A stretch of 64,000 nucleotides of DNA from Cephalopachus bancanus (GCA_027257055.1 JAPVLO010000624.1:248001-312000), one strand, 5' to 3'. Shown: positions 34,991 through 49,300, numbered from the stretch's first letter. Numbers and translations are program-made. Notes: generated from the sequence alone by a model not told the origin.

Positions 34991-35917
34991 AATTAGTTTT
35001 CTATTATTGGGATGAAGTTTAAAAATTTTTTTTCTACTTTTTTATCCTTTATATACGGCTGTGGTGTATGTTATGTAAGGTCAATTGGGTTTTGTCCTGA
35101 GTACTTTCAAAAGGCTAATGATCTGGATGGGTTCTCTGGTTGCAGTTAGATTTTTGCTGTGGCTGTCTTGGGGGCTACTAGTTGTAGAGGTACTTTTTTG
35201 TGAGATGTTGTAGATCAGGCTGTAGACCTGTAGTTGGTGCTTAAAAGTGAGGTCTGGTAACAGGCTGCCCCTCAGTTGGACTTTCCAAAGACTACAAGGC
35301 CTCAACTCACAGCAATTAAGTGGATGTGGTGTCACCATTACTCCTCTGGGCTTAAGCAGGTGGTCTCCCTCAAGGAAAAGCAGTTGAGATGGGAGAGGGT
35401 ACAGGGAAGCCAACAGCATGCTGCTCCCAGTGATTTTGGCTGTGGGATCTGCCTTATAGGAGAAGCGGACCAATGCTACAGGGGACCTGCTTAGCAGCTC
35501 TGGTGGTCAGCTTGCCTGAGGGTGGTGAGACTCTGCATCTTATTCAGATGGTTATGGGGACCCTGCATACTCCATGGGCTGGAGCAGGCAGTCTGTGTCT
35601 GGGGTCAAACAGCCTATAAGGGATAAATTTTGGAGCCCCTGACCACTCATTGCTTGCACTTATTTCAGTTGCAGAGTCTGTGTAAGGAAGGTGCACTCAG
35701 ACACCAGAGGTTCTGTTCAATGATGCAACTGGTGCCAAACTGCACAGTGGTGGGAGGGTCAGTGATCTAAGGGGATCCATGTGGGTTTGGGGCAATGCCT
35801 CTGACCACTTGCCACTCAGGACTCTATGCTGGCCTGGGACTCTGGGGAGTTCACAGAGGCTCTCCCTTGACTCAGATCACATGAGTCCATGCAGTGATGT
35901 GGGCTCCTGGGGATTTT

Positions 35918-35953
35918 TCACTCACTCACTCACTCACTCACTCACTCACTCAC
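35918..35953 (+). repeat. (TCAC)n microsatellite
   Basis: About nine tandem CACT units in the old L1 5'UTR. Confidence 0.95.
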
Positions 35954-36205
35954 CCCTTCACCATGATGGGGGACTCTGTGTTTCTACACTGGGTTGACTG
36001 TCTGGTCATATGGCCTGGTTGTCTTGTTTCACTTGTCTGCCCCTTGTGGGAAATGCCACTTCTATGCTAAGTCCAGGAATGTGTTCCTCCTTGTCCTGCT
36101 TTGAGTGTAGAGACTCACTCTCTATTTTTATTCCTCTTCATGAGAGAGGCACATACCAGCTGCTTCTAGTTGGCCCACTACCAGGGAATTTTAAAACTTG
36201 TTAGG

Positions 36206-37840
36206 ATGCCCAGGTGACTCAACAGTTAAAATCAAGTGCTGTGCTGGTTGATTTATGTAGACCTAATAAAATGAAAAGAGCCAGTTAAGAAATGGAGAAA
36301 TACTTTTGAAAGTAGATTGTACAGGATTACTGTCTTGAGGTAAGAGGGGATAACGGTAAGAGTCCTTAAAATGAAGATTCACTTAGTTCAAGTCATAAAA
36401 CGAACACATGATGAAATAGATTACAGTCACATGAGTGTTGTGCTAGGACTTTTCTATTAGTCACAATATGAAATATATGATATTCTCTCCTCCTGATAGC
36501 TCAACTCTCAAGGACCACTCACAGATACACATATTTACAGTGGCTTGCTGATTGACCATTGACATTGCTAACAGGTAGAGGCTAGAAGGAAAGAGAGGAC
36601 CCATCAGTTTCTTCCCACACATTATCCTTCAGAAAGAATTAGCAGAACTGAAGCAGAAACATTCCTTGCCATTTTTGTTTGTTTGTACTCTGCAAAGCTT
36701 GCTTCTTTATATTGGTTCTCTGTGGTTCTATAAGATGTAATTTAAAGGATAATTTTATTGGTATCCAGGCTCAAGAAAATTGCTTCTAAATGCTCTGTGA
36801 TCCTTAGTACTGCTCTGCCTTTCTCATAAATTCAGCGCAAGCCTCCTATCAATAGATTTGACTGGGAAGAAGCAGCTCACCTCCAGACCAGGGCTGTCAA
36901 AGCTGTGACTTCAACCACCAGGATGACGTAGCTGATTAAGTGCTTGAGTAGCGGAGGATGAGCAGGCTTGGAAACCTAAATCTATTGCAGAGAATGTGCC
37001 CTGTATGAGCATGACTGCAGCAGAATAGAAGAAAGAAATGCAAATGCCAAGAAGTGTGAGGCCATGTCCTTTTAAAAATCATTTTAAGTCTCTACAATTT
37101 TCTTTTAATGAACAATGAGAGTGACTATCAAACCATAGCTTCAGTGGGAAAAATAAATCAGCATTCAGAAGCAATAATGAAGAAGATTCTGGGTACCAGA
37201 TAGGGCTAAATGAACTACTTTAGACCTATGTGATATTAATTGCCTTGAGAAAATAGAGGTGCCAATTTCTGATGAGCATTGCCTATTGGGAAAGACTGTT
37301 GAGAGAATGATCTTTGATTTTCATCTATAGAATTTTTCTTATTTTAAATTCTCAGTAAGAGGAGAGTTATTTTACATGTAGTTTCAGATTTTGCTTCCCT
37401 TATTCCTGGTTTGGTCTCTGCCTTATGTGATCAGGGATTTTATTGTTTAGGATGAGGTGTGTTAGCTTGTAGAATTATCTGTCTAATACTCCCATCAATA
37501 TTCCCTGCTTGGTATTCCTGGCCTTCCTCATTGTGTTCTGTGTATTGTTATCTGATTCTGTTTATGCTACCATCATCTGCACCTCATGATTATATTTGTG
37601 ACCTTGGTTATATTACTCATTCTCTCTGTCTCAGTAGCCTCCTTTGATAAAGAAGAATGACAGTTGCTTCAAAGCTCTTTAGAGAAAAAAAAAGCATGTC
37701 CTTAGTTGTTTGTGAAATATTTATCAGAGTCTTAGGAACTGCAGAACTGAGAAGGTAACAAAGATATATAGCATTAGAAATTCTACATTTTTGTTATTAT
37801 CTTTTAAAAATTAGGCAATTAACCCAAGTGTAACACCATG
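36206..37840. other. Unannotated intergenic stretch
   Basis: Unique sequence. 37560-37680 may be a weak plus-strand MIR relic (GTGACCTTGGTTATATTACTC). No gene seen. Confidence 0.5.
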
Positions 37841-38480
37841 ATAAGCAGTCACTATATATTTGAACATGTTACGGTGCTAGATTCTATACACTGTAAATAA
37901 GACAAGGTTCCTTTCCATGAGAACAAATGAGAATGATATGCCAGAATATTTGAGACATCTAAAAGGAAAAGCTTGATAAAATATAATAATCATGCCCTAA
38001 TTGCTCCAATTCCAGAAAAATTAAAATGTTTTTGAATAAACTGTATAGTCAAACCCCAGGATTCACCCAGTAATTTCAACTAATACTGAAACAAATACAA
38101 CCAATACATATTTTACCCAGTATTTGTGTTTCAGGCTCTGTGCTGACCACCAGGTTTACAAGAAGTTGAAGACCCTTTCATTGCTGAAATTATAGTACAT
38201 GGGGAAGACAGACTTTGTCTTACAGGGAAAGGATAGTCATTAAATGTTTTAATGAAGGGAATGCTTTGTATATTCTCGTTTTTTAGAAACATTATTCTGA
38301 GTTTCCTGTGAAACATTTTGTGGGTGTAGATCAGAGCACAATTGGAGACAAAAGACACACAAGAGTTTGTGAGCTATGACACTATCAAATGTCTACAACA
38401 CGCAAAATTCTCTGTTAAGCACTGAAAATTTGAGAATAATGTATATGACATGGTCCTTGCCTCTATCAACCTAAATAAAA
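37841..38480. repeat. L2-like relics
   Basis: Several short blocks (GTGCTAGATTCTATACACTG at 37872; CTCTGTGCTGACCACCAGG at 38136; GACATGGTCCTTGCCTCTAT at 38447) resemble L2 3' ends, which carry 'size of the class, then lost/made available' type low-complexity wording. Weak and fragmentary. Confidence 0.4.
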
Positions 38481-40234
38481 AACGGAGAGAGGCTTTCTAA
38501 AAGAAAATGATATTTATTCAGGATTAGGGCATTGAAACAGGGTAAGTGTGCCATAATAAGCTATGTGTTTATTCATAGAGGTAAAGGAAAATAAAAGATT
38601 TGAAAGGAAGATTGAGGATTACATAATTGTTTTGAGATAATTATCCTTGGTATCAAGAATCAATAATAAATGCAGCACTAGTCTGAATTTGGATAGACAA
38701 ATGCTGGCAGATATCCTCTCAGAAGTGTGCTTTTTTTTCAGCTTTATGTAGTGATGGACGTTGTGCAAGTTGTAGTTTTGCGGTTTTATTTGTAATGGTT
38801 CTTATTATCAGTCACTTATTTATGAGGACCCTTCCTTCATGGCCTTCCCTGGTTCTGCTTGTCAAGTATTTTATTTATTTATTACTTATTCATTCATTGG
38901 TTCATTTTAACACGAGACTCCATTTTGATTTTGACAACTTTCATACTTCCATAGTGCTTAGTGACACATAGTGCTTCAGGACACATAGCACAAAATCATA
39001 GGAAAGTAAATAACAATACTGGCTTTGTTTTCCTTAAAGAAATTTTTGGGTTTTTTTAGTTTTCATATCTGGAACAGAGTTGTTGCTCAGTAAATATTTG
39101 AAAGCATGAATGAATTTAAATACTGTGTGATAAATAAATGATACATAATTTTAAAGGAATGAGAATTTCCCATAAGCAAATCAATACCACAGAATGTGAT
39201 GACTTCAGGTACCAGGTTAAGACTCTAAAGACTCTTTCGCATTAGACAGAACATCTTATCTAAAATGGATTTGTAGATAAAATTGTTGCTTTCTAAATGG
39301 GTACAAAGAGATAATGATATTCTACAGAGAAAACCATGAGCAAAGGCATGGAAGTTAAGATAATATTTACAGTTCTACAACTTTATGTCTATTAGTCTGG
39401 CTGGAATATAAACTGGAAGGGATTAGGGCTAAAAGAGAAGAGGAATGATGTAGACAGAGACCACATATTGAAGAACTTCACGTGCCATGCAAAGTAATTT
39501 AAATCATACCCTGTAGTCCATTGAGGGATTTTGAGAAGGAAATGATCAGATGTGTTTGTAATTCACTTTAGCAGTAATGTGAAGGCTGCATTGGAGGACT
39601 TGAGGCAATACCAAAAAGATTAGTTAAACCATTAACAGGAAACTTCAATTTAAGTGGAGTTAAGAGGATTGTTCTGCTTCCAAAATTCACCCAAAGCAAC
39701 AGAAAAGAGAGTGTAGACTCCAAGACTGACAGAAAAACAATAAACAAACAAAACCCCACACAAACGCTGTTTGAGAAGGCCTGTGTAACTCTGAACCACC
39801 ATCTATAAGGGGGAGTAACAATTTTGAGAAGACACCAGAAAGGGTCCTCTTGACTGAGTATTACAGACATTAGAGCTGAGTAAGTGAAAGACTCTGAAAC
39901 AAGGTTATAAACTATAGCAGTATAGAAATATACCATGTTAGGGTAGGGAAGGAAGAGAGAGTGCTTGGGAAGTAGTGTAAGTATGCCAACTGGGGCAGAT
40001 GGTTCTCAAGAAAAAGATGGATTCTGAACTTGGATTGTCATTTTACCTCCTTTAGGGCAGAATGAATAAGTGGCCAAGGAATTTAAGAGTCACACTAAAG
40101 GAGTTATCTCTAAATGTAAGTAACATGAGTGGTGGGTAAAAACTGTTCTTCTGACAAATACAGATAAAAAAACCTCATTACATCACAAAACTAGAAATTT
40201 AATATCATCAGGAAAAAAGAAAATAACTTAAAAA
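38481..40234. other. Unannotated intergenic stretch
   Basis: AT-rich. TTTATTTATTTATTAC at 38871 is a minor low-complexity spot. 39400-39560 looks vaguely like an old L2 piece. No coding signal. Confidence 0.5.
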
Positions 40235-41744
40235 TTGAGATATGTCAACATATAATAAAATTTACTTTTTAAAAGTGTGCAATTCAGTGGTTTTTAGCAT
40301 ATTCAAAGAGTTGTGCAATCATCACTATTACCTAATTTCAGACATTTTCATCAACTCTAAAAGAAACTCCATATACAGTAGCAATCACTATTCTTCTCCC
40401 TTCTCCAACTCTCAGCAACATGAACCAACTTTATGTCTCTATAGATTTGTCTATTCTGGATTATTTTATACAAATGGAATTATATAATAAGTGACTTGTT
40501 GCGTTTGGCTTCTTTCGCTTAGCATGTTTTTAAGGTCCATTGGTGCATGTATCAGAAATCCATTCCTCTTTATGGCCAAATACTCTATTACATGGGTATG
40601 TCACTTTTGTTTGTTTATCCATTCATCAGTCAATGAACATTTGGATTGTTTCCACTTTCTGGCTATTATGAAAAATGCTTCTATGAACACTAATGTACAA
40701 TCTTTTGTGTGGACATATGTTTTCAATTCTCTTTGGTACATACGTAGGATTAAAAATGCTGGTTTCTACAGCAACTCTATGTTTAATTTTTGAGGATCTG
40801 TCACTGTTTTTGAAGGGGCGGCATCATTTTAAAGTCACATCATGAGTGAATGATGATAATTACAATTTTACCACATCCTCACAAGCACTTGTTATTCATT
40901 TTCTTGACTATGCCATCTAGATGGGTGCAAAGTGGTACCTCATTGTGGTTTTGATTTACATTTCCCTAATGACTTAAAATGTTGAATGTTTTTTCATCAT
41001 CTTAGTGGCACTGTATGTCTTCTTAGGATATATGTTTGTTCAAATCATTTGCCCATTGTTGACTTGGGTTATTTGTCTTTCATTGTTGAGTTGAAAGAGT
41101 TCTTTGTATATTCTGGATATTTGTCTTTTATTGGATACATCATTTGGAAATATTTTTGATTCTCCTGGTAACATCCTTTGATGCACAAACGTTTTTAGAT
41201 TAAATGAACTCTAATTTGTCTATTTTTCTTTATTGTTGTGCTTTTGATGTCACAGCTAGAAAACCCTTGACTAATCTAAGGTCACATTGATTTATGTCTA
41301 TGGTTTCTTCTTAGATTTTTCTGATTTTGACCCTTGAATTTAAGTATTTGCTTCATTTTGAGTTAATTTTTGTGTGTGGTGAGTAGGGGGTCCTGCTTAT
41401 TTTTCTTGTATGTGAAAATTCAGTCATTCCTCATCATTTGTTGAGAAAGCTATTCTTTCCTCATTAAAGTGTCTTGACACCCGTATGAAAAATCAAATGA
41501 ACATAAAAGTAAAGGTTTATTTATGTATTTTCTGTCGTATTCTGTGTATCTATTTTTCTATCCTTTTACCATTGTTGCATTGTCTTGATTACTGGAGATT
41601 GTAGTAAGTTTTAAAATCAGAAAGTGTTAAGACTTCCAATTCTGTTTTTTTTCAAGATTGTTTTGGATACTGTAAATCTCTTGAATTTCAATACAAATTT
41701 TAGAGTTGGCTTATAAATTCTGCAGAGATGTCAGCTAAGATTTT

Positions 41745-42032
41745 TTTTTTTTTTGAGTTGGAGTCTCACTCTGTCGCCCAGACTGGAGTGCAGTGGCTGC
41801 TCCTGGCCACTGCAACCTCTACCTGCTGGGCTCCGGTGATCCTTCCGTCTCAGCCTTCCGAGTAGCTGGAACTACAGGGGTGCGCTACCACACCTGGCTA
41901 GTTTTTGATTTATTGTAGAGATGAGGTCTCGCCAAGTTGCCCAGGCAGGTCTCGAACCCATAGGCTCAGGCAATCCTCTCACCTCAGCCTCCCAAAGGCA
42001 TGGGATTACAGGGCGAGCCACCAAGCCCGGCT
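41745..42032 (-). repeat. Dimeric Alu with 15-bp target duplication
   Basis: Complete minus-strand Alu. GTCAGCTAAGATTTT is duplicated exactly at 41730-41744 and 42033-42047. The 5' head on its own strand reads GCCGGGCTTGGTGGCTCGCC, a variant of the shortened A-box region. Young-looking by comparison with the L1 around it. Confidence 0.95.
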
Positions 42033-42182
42033 GTCAGCTAAGATTTTAATGGGGATTCTGTTGAATCTGTATATCAACTTGGGGAGTTTTGCCATCTTAA
42101 GAATGTTGTCTTTATATTGAACATAGAATATCTTTATATTTATTTAGATCTTTAATTTCTTTCAATAATATTTTTTATTTAT

Positions 42183-42300
42183 TTTGTTTATTTTTAACTT
42201 TTTTTGTTTTAAAGATGTGGGGTACAATTCAGGGTTAGGTATACAAATGTTCATTATGCAGGTACTCTTGTTGATGAGGTGTACCTCCCTTCCCCAGGAA
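42183..42300 (-). mobile_element. L1 3'-end fragment (copy h)
   Basis: About 110 bases of the lineage-specific L1 3' end (GATGTGGGGTACAATTCAGG to CTTGTTGATGAGG), with its A tail as the T-rich stretch on the left. A strongly 5'-truncated insertion. Confidence 0.85.
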
Positions 42301-42507
42301 GATATTTTGTATTTTTAAGAGTTCAAGTTTTGTACTTCTTTTATTAAATTTATTGCTACATATTTTGTTCTGTTTGATTTTATTATAAATGTAACTTATC
42401 TTAATATTTCATTTAGATTGTTCATTGCTAGTGAATAGAAATGCAATTAGCATTTGTATATTGATTTTTAAAAAAATCTTGCAACCATTATCAGGTCTTA
42501 TAGGCTT

Positions 42508-42510
42508 TGT

Positions 42511-42567
<57 letters not shown>
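42508..42567 (+). repeat. (GT)n microsatellite
   Basis: About 29 GT units in the old L1, with one AT interruption near 42515. Confidence 0.95.
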
Positions 42568-42569
<2 letters not shown>

Positions 42570-43261
42570 CTTTCCTTGGGATTTTGTATATATATAAAGT
42601 CAGGTCATTTGCAAATAGAGTTTTACTTCTTTTCCATTCTAGATGCTGTATATATTTTTTTCTTTGTCCAATTGCCCTAGATACAAACTCCAGTGCAATG
42701 TTAGATAGAAGTGGCAAAAGCAGATACACTGTTCATTCTTGATCTTAGTGGGAAAGTATCAGTTATTTTTTTGTAGATTCCTTTTATTGGCATTGCATTG
42801 ATTGATTCTTGGATGTTAAATCAACATTGTATTTCTGGGATAAACCTCAGGTAATTGTCATGATGTACAATTTTTATATGTATTTCTGAGTTTGACTCGC
42901 TAGTATTTTATTGAGAATTTTGAGTCTATTCATAAGGTACATTGGTTTGTAGTATTCTTTCCTTGTTATATTATCTTGCTAGTAATAGCTTTGTTCAGAC
43001 TTTTCATTTCTTCATAATTCAGTCATGGTACGTTGTGTGATTCTAGAAATGCATCTATTTCATCTACACTGCCCAATATAGTAGAGTACAATTATTCATA
43101 GTATTGTTATAATACTTTTTATTTGTATAAAATTGGTTGTAATGTTCCTCTATCATTTCTGATTTTAGTTATTTGAGTTTCCTCTTTTCTTGATTGGTCC
43201 AACTAAAGGTTCATTAGTTTTGCCAATCTTTCAAACCCCTCCCTCATTTTTATCTTAGGTC

Positions 43262-44510
43262 AGGAACGTATTATATACTGGTAGGGATTGGGTCTCAGGT
43301 GACCCATTTTTCCAGAGAGTGAATATTGTACCCAATAGGTAATTTCTGAACCCCTAACCCCTTTTTTCTCCTCTCCTCCATATTGATGTCCCAGGGTCTA
43401 TTATTTGTCTCATGTGGTCATTTCGCTTCCACATTTAAGTGATAACATGTGGTGGTTAGTTTTCTGTTTCTCGGTCAGTTCACTCAGGATGATTATTTCT
43501 AGCTCCATCCATGTTGCTGTAAAGGACATGATTTCATACATTTTTTTTATGGCTGCATGGTATTCCATGGTGTATCACATTTTAAAAATCCAGTTTATGA
43601 GCACTTAGGTTGGTTCCCTGATTTTGCTACTGTGACTAGTGTTGCAATGGCCATATGAATACAGGTATCTTTTTAAAATATTGGCTTATTTCCTTTGGGT
43701 ATATCCTTAGTACTGGGATTGCTGGGTCGAGTGGCAATTCAACTTTCATTTCTTTGAGATCTCTTCATACTGTTTTCCATAGAGTTTGAACTAGTTTACA
43801 ATCCCACTAAAAGTTAATGAGCATTTCCTTTTCTCTGCAATTGTGCAAACATCTGTTGCTCTTTGACTTTCTAATGATAGCCATTTTGACTGGTGTGAGG
43901 TGATATCTCATGGCTTTAATTTGCATTTCTCTGATGATTAGTGACATGTAGCATTTTTTCACATTTGTTGGCCACCTGTGTATCTTCTTTTGAGGAATGT
44001 GTATTCCTGTCCTTTGCCCACTTTTTGATGTTATTTTTTTTTCATGTTGAGTTGTTTCAGTTCCTTGTAGATTCTGGATATCAGCCCTTTCTTTCCTACC
44101 TTTACTTCTAGGATTTTTATAGTCTCAGATCTTATATCTAAGTCTTTAATCCACCTTGAGTTAATTTTTGTACATGGTGAGTGATAGCAGACCAGTTTTA
44201 TTCTTCTGAATATGACCAATCTATTTTCCCAGCACCGTTTATTAAATAGAGTATCTTTCCCTCAGTGTGTGTTTTTGTTGCCTTTGTCAAAGACCAGTTG
44301 TAGGTATGTGGTTTTATTTCTGGGTGCTCTATTGTATTCCGTTGATCTATCTGTCTATTCTTGTTTGAGTACCATGGCGTTTTAGTTGCTATATCCTTAT
44401 AGTATAATTTGAAATCAGGCATTGTGAGGCCTTCACAATTGTTCTTTTTGTTTAGAAATGCTTTTGCTATTTGGGCTTTTTTTGGGTTCCATACGAATTT
44501 TAAGATTAAA
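43262..44510 (-). mobile_element. L1 (copy i), 5'-truncated
   Basis: Minus-strand 3'UTR (43262-43420) and ORF2 C-terminal part. It interrupts copy g, whose sequence resumes at about 44510. The residues [11 protein letters not shown] are readable in 44198-44566. Unlike copies c, d and k it keeps a glutamine codon at the position where those have stops. Boundaries are approximate. Confidence 0.7.
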
Positions 44511-46104
44511 AAAACAATTTTTGATTTCTTATAGTGCCTTATTCTTTTTCTATTTAAAAATTTCATTTATTTCCATTCTAATCTTTACTTTTTGCTTCTT
44601 TCTTCCTCCTTTGGGGTTTATCTGCTTTTCTTTTTCCAGTGTCTTAAGATGGAAGCTTAGGTTATTGATTTGAGATCTTCTCTTTTTTTATATAGACATT
44701 TATAGTTATAACATTTCCCCAAAGCTTTGATATTTTTCCTCATGCTACAAATTATTGAATGTTGTGTTTCTGTTTTAATCCATCTCAAAGCTTTTTGTAA
44801 GTTTCTTGTTCTTTTTCTTTGACCCATTAGTCATTTTGAAATATGTTGTTTAATTTCCACATATTTGTGAATTTCTCAATTATCCTTTTATTATTGATAT
44901 CGAATTTGATTCCATTGTTGTCAGGGAAGACATTTTGCATGGTTTTAATATTTTTACACTTATTAAGATTTGTTTTGAGACCTAACATATGGTCTATCCC
45001 CCACTAAATATTCTAGATGCAGTTGGGAAAAAGATATATTTTATTGTTCGATGCGGTGTTCTATATACATTTATTGGGTCTAGCTGGTTATAATGTGTTC
45101 AAGTCTTCTAAGATCTTGTTGCTCTACTGTTAGCTGTTCTATTAATTAGTAAAAGTAGAGTATTGTAGTTTATTATTATTGTTGAACTGTCTATTTTTTC
45201 CTTTTATTCTGTCAGTTTTTGCTTCATATATTTTGGAGCTCTGTTGTTAGGTGCATATATGTTTATACTTATCCTGATAGGTTGGTCCTTTTATCATTAC
45301 AAAATGTCCATCTTTATCTATGATAATATTTTTGTATGATAGACACTCCAGCATTTGATGATTGTTATTTCCATGATATAGTTTTCCCATCTTCTTACTT
45401 TCAATCTGTTGGTACATTTGAATGTAAACTATATTTTGTAGCTAGCATATAACTGGATCATATATTTAAATTCATAATTACTTTTTAAACTTTATCTTTT
45501 GAGTTTTTTCTTCAGTGGTTGCCTGGGGGTTACAGTTAGCATCTTATAACAATCACATTCTGATTACTCCCAGCTTCATTTCTACAGTAAACAAAACTTT
45601 TGTTCTATTTAGCACTGCTACCTTCTTTATCTTTTGTGCTATTATTGTCATACAAATTACATTTTATTCTTTATACAGGTTTATAATTTTTGTTCTTTGT
45701 AATTTGTTGTTAAATCAGATAGGATAAAAAAGTCTTAGAGATAAAAACTATTTTTTCTTATCATTTATATTTACTTATCTAATTACCTTTACCAGTGGTG
45801 TTTATTACTTCAAGTTATTGTCTAGTGTCCTTTCATTTCCATTTGAAGAAACCCCCTTAGTATTCTTTGTCAGGCAGGTCTGTTTAGGATTAATTTTCTC
45901 AGTTTTGTTTACCTGACAATATCTTTTTAATTTTTCTTTTATTTTGGAAGACAGTTTTGCTGATTAGAGATTTTTGGTAAACAATACTTTTATTTCATCA
46001 CTTCAGATATGTCATCTCAGTGCCTTCTGGCTTTCATAACCAGAAGATAAATCAGGTGTTAATATTATTAAGGATAACTTGTATGTAATAAACTCCTGCT
46101 CTAT

Positions 46105-46114
46105 TACTACTTTC
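46105..46114 (+). repeat. Target-site duplication of L1 copy j (left)
   Basis: TACTACTTTC recurs at 52771-52780. On the insertion strand the nick site is TTTT/GAAAG, matching L1 endonuclease preference. Confidence 0.8.
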
Positions 46115-46389
46115 TTTTGTTTAATCAATATTTTTTATTATGATATTTTGGGGTACAGTTAAGGGTTAGGTATACAAATATGCTTCGTTCAGGCACCCTT
46201 GTTGATAAGAGGTGTCTCCCCATCCCCAGACAGATATTTACCACCATTAATCCCATCTCTCTTCCCCTCCCCCCCACAGTTTCTTACCACTGTCAGTCAT
46301 TTTCTTATAGTATTACGTTGGATGTTCAAGGTCCACTATATGAGTGAGAACATGTGATACTCAGATCTTTGTTTCTGTGAGAGATCATT

Positions 46390-49300
46390 CAGTAGTACAG
46401 ATCTAGTTCCATCCAGGTTGCTGCAAAATTCATGATTTTGTTCTTTTTTATGGCTGCATAGTATTCCATCGTGTTTATGTACCACATTTTTTTAATCCGG
46501 TTCTCTTTTGATGGACACCATGGTTGCTTCCAGGTTCTTGCTATTGTGAACAATGCTGCGATAAACATACATGTGCAGGTATCTTTTTTTAATAGAGTGA
46601 TTTGAGTTCTTCAGGGTATATTCCCAGTAGGGGGATTGAGGGGTCATATGGGAGGTCAATATTTAGAGCTTTTAGGAATCGCCATACTGTTTTCCACAGA
46701 GGTTGCACTAGGTTGCACTCCCACCAGCAGTGTAGAAGTGTTCCCTTTTCACCACACCCTCTCCAGCAACTCTTATTTTTTGAGTTGTTGATAATTGCCA
46801 TTCTGACTGGAGTTAGGTGGTATCTTAGTGTGGTTTTGATTTGCATCTCCCTGAGGATTAGTGACGTTGAACATTTTTCATGTGTCTGCTGGCTGCTCGG
46901 ATGTCTTCCTTTGAGAATTGTCTGTTCATATCTTTTGCCCATTTTATAATGGGCTTGTTTGTTTTTTCTTTTAAGCACGTTTGAGTTCCTTGCAGATCCA
47001 AGATGTTAAGCCTTTGTCAGATCTGGAGTTGGCAAATACTTTTTCCTAGTCTGTAGGCTGTCTCCCTGCTCTCTTGATGGTTTCTTTGGCTTTGCAGAAG
47101 CTTGTCAGTTTAACGAGGTCCCACTTGTCTATCTTATCTCTTGTGGCCTGTGGGTTTCAGGTTTTGTTCAGGAATTGGATGCCAGTTCCAATTTCCATGA
47201 GGGTGTGTCCTTCATTTTCTAAGGTTCTTATGGTTTGAGGTTTTACATTTAGGTCTCTGATCCTTTTGGAGTTAATTTTTGTGTATGGAGATAGATAGGG
47301 GTCCTGTTTCAATCTTCTGCATGTGGTCAGCCAGTTTTCCCAGCACCATACTGAATAGGTTCTCTTCTCCCCAGTGGTAGATGGTGGAGGCTTTGTTGAA
47401 GATGAATTGGTTGAGAAATTGAGGTTTTGCTTCTGGAATCTCAATTTTATTCCATTGGTCTATATGCCTGTCCTTGTACCAATACCAAGGTGTTTTGATT
47501 ATTGTAGCTTTATAGTAAAGTTTGAAGTCTGGTAATGTGATACTGCCTGCTTTGTTGTTTTTGCTGAGGATTGTTCTGGCTATTCTTGGCCGTTTGTGTT
47601 TCCATGTGAATTCCTGTGTTGTTTTTTCTAGGTCTGAGAAGAATGTTCCTGGTAATTTGATGGCTATTCCATTAAATCTGTAGATTGCCTTAGGTAAGAT
47701 GGACATCTTCACAATGTTGATTCTTCTAATCCATGAGCATGGGATATTTTTCCACTTGTTTGTGTCATCTTTGATTTCTTTGAGCAGTGTTTTATAGTTT
47801 TCATTGTAAAGGTCTTTCACATTTCTGGTTAGGAAGATGCCAAGGTATTTCATTTTTTTGGCTATTGTGAATGGAATTGTGCTTTTGATTTGGGTTTCTG
47901 TTTGTTTATTATTGGTGTAAAGAAATGCGATTGTCTTTTGCACATTTATTTTGTATCCTGAGACTTTTCCAAAGTCCTTTATCAGTGTAAGGAGGTTTTT
48001 GACAGATTCTCTTGGGTTTTCAAGGTACAATATCATGTAATCTGCAAAGAGAGATTGTTTGACTTCCTCTTTTTCTATTTGGATTCCTCTGATTGCCTTC
48101 TCTTCTCTGATTGCTCTAGCCAGGACTTCCAATACTGTATTGAACAGAGGGGTGAGAGTGGGCATCCCTGTTTTGTTCCAGTTTTCAGGGGAAATGGTTC
48201 CAGTTTTTGTCTGTTTAGGAGTATGCTGGCTATGGGTTTCTCGTAGATGGCTTTTATTATTTTGAGGTATGTTCCCCGTATGCCTAGATATTCGAAGGTT
48301 TTTATCAAGGAGGGGTGCTGGATTATATCAAAAGTTTTTTCTGCATCTAATGATATAATCATGTTTGTTTTGGCATCTGTTGATGTATTTAATTACATTT
48401 ATGGTTTTGCGAATGTTGAACCAGACTTGCATCCCAGAGATGAAGCCTACATGGTCATGATGGATGATTTTTGAGATGCGTTGTTGAATCTGGTTCTCTA
48501 GGATCTTGTTGAGAATTTTAGCATCTATGTTCATCAAAGATATTGGCCTGTAGTTCTCTTTCTTTGTTGGGTCTTTACCTGGCTTGGGTATCAATGTGAT
48601 GTTAGCTTCATAAAATGATTTGGGGAGAGTTCTATCTTTCTCAATCGCCTGGAATACCTTCAGTAGGATTGGTATAAGTTCCTCCTTAAATGTCTTATAG
48701 GATTCTGCTGGAAAACCATTTGGTCCAGGGCTTTTTTTTTTTTTTTTTTTGAGTTGGAGTCTCACTCTGTCACCCAGACTGGAGTGCAGTGGCTGCTCCC
48801 GGCCACTGCAACCTCGACCTGCTGGGCTCCAGCGATCCTTCCGCCTCAGCCTTCCAAGTAGCTGGAACTACAGACGTGCGCTACCACACCCGGCTAATTT
48901 TTTATTTATATAGAGATGAGGTCTCGCCAAGTTGCCCAGGTGGGTCTCAACCCGCGGGCTCAGGCAGTCCACTCACCTCAGCCTCCCAAAGCACAGTCCT
49001 TGATTGTTATTGGTCTATTTAGGATCTCAATTTCTTCTTGTTACAACCTGGGCAGGTTGTGTAATGTCAGAAAGTCCTCCATTTCCTTAAGGTTTTCAAG
49101 TTTGTTTCCATACAAGTGTGCATAGTAGTCTCTAATGATCTTTTGTATTTCTTCAGGGTCAGATGTGACTTCATCTTTTGTGTTTCTGATTGTGTTTATT
49201 TGAGCTTTTTCACTCTTTTTCTTGGTCAGTCTAGCTAGGGGACCATCGATCTTGTTTATCCTTTCAAAGAACAAGCTTTTTGTTTCATTGATTTTTTGTG

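Larger units (their letters stand above)
33848..36205 (-). mobile_element. Old L1 (copy e), 5' part
   Basis: Minus-strand start of ORF2 (33848-34000), ORF1 (about 34030-34930, with a readable coiled coil KLSEIQEKVNSMKTAQELKADV at 34615-34920) and a GC-richer 5'UTR to about 36205. Compared with a full L1, about 2 kb of 5' ORF2 is missing between this part and 30768, so a deletion accompanied or followed the arrival of copy f. Confidence 0.7.

Noticed and set aside
35081..35473. 130-codon minus-strand frame
   Set aside because: Lies in the 5'UTR/ORF1 border of an old L1; no known domain, so taken as chance.
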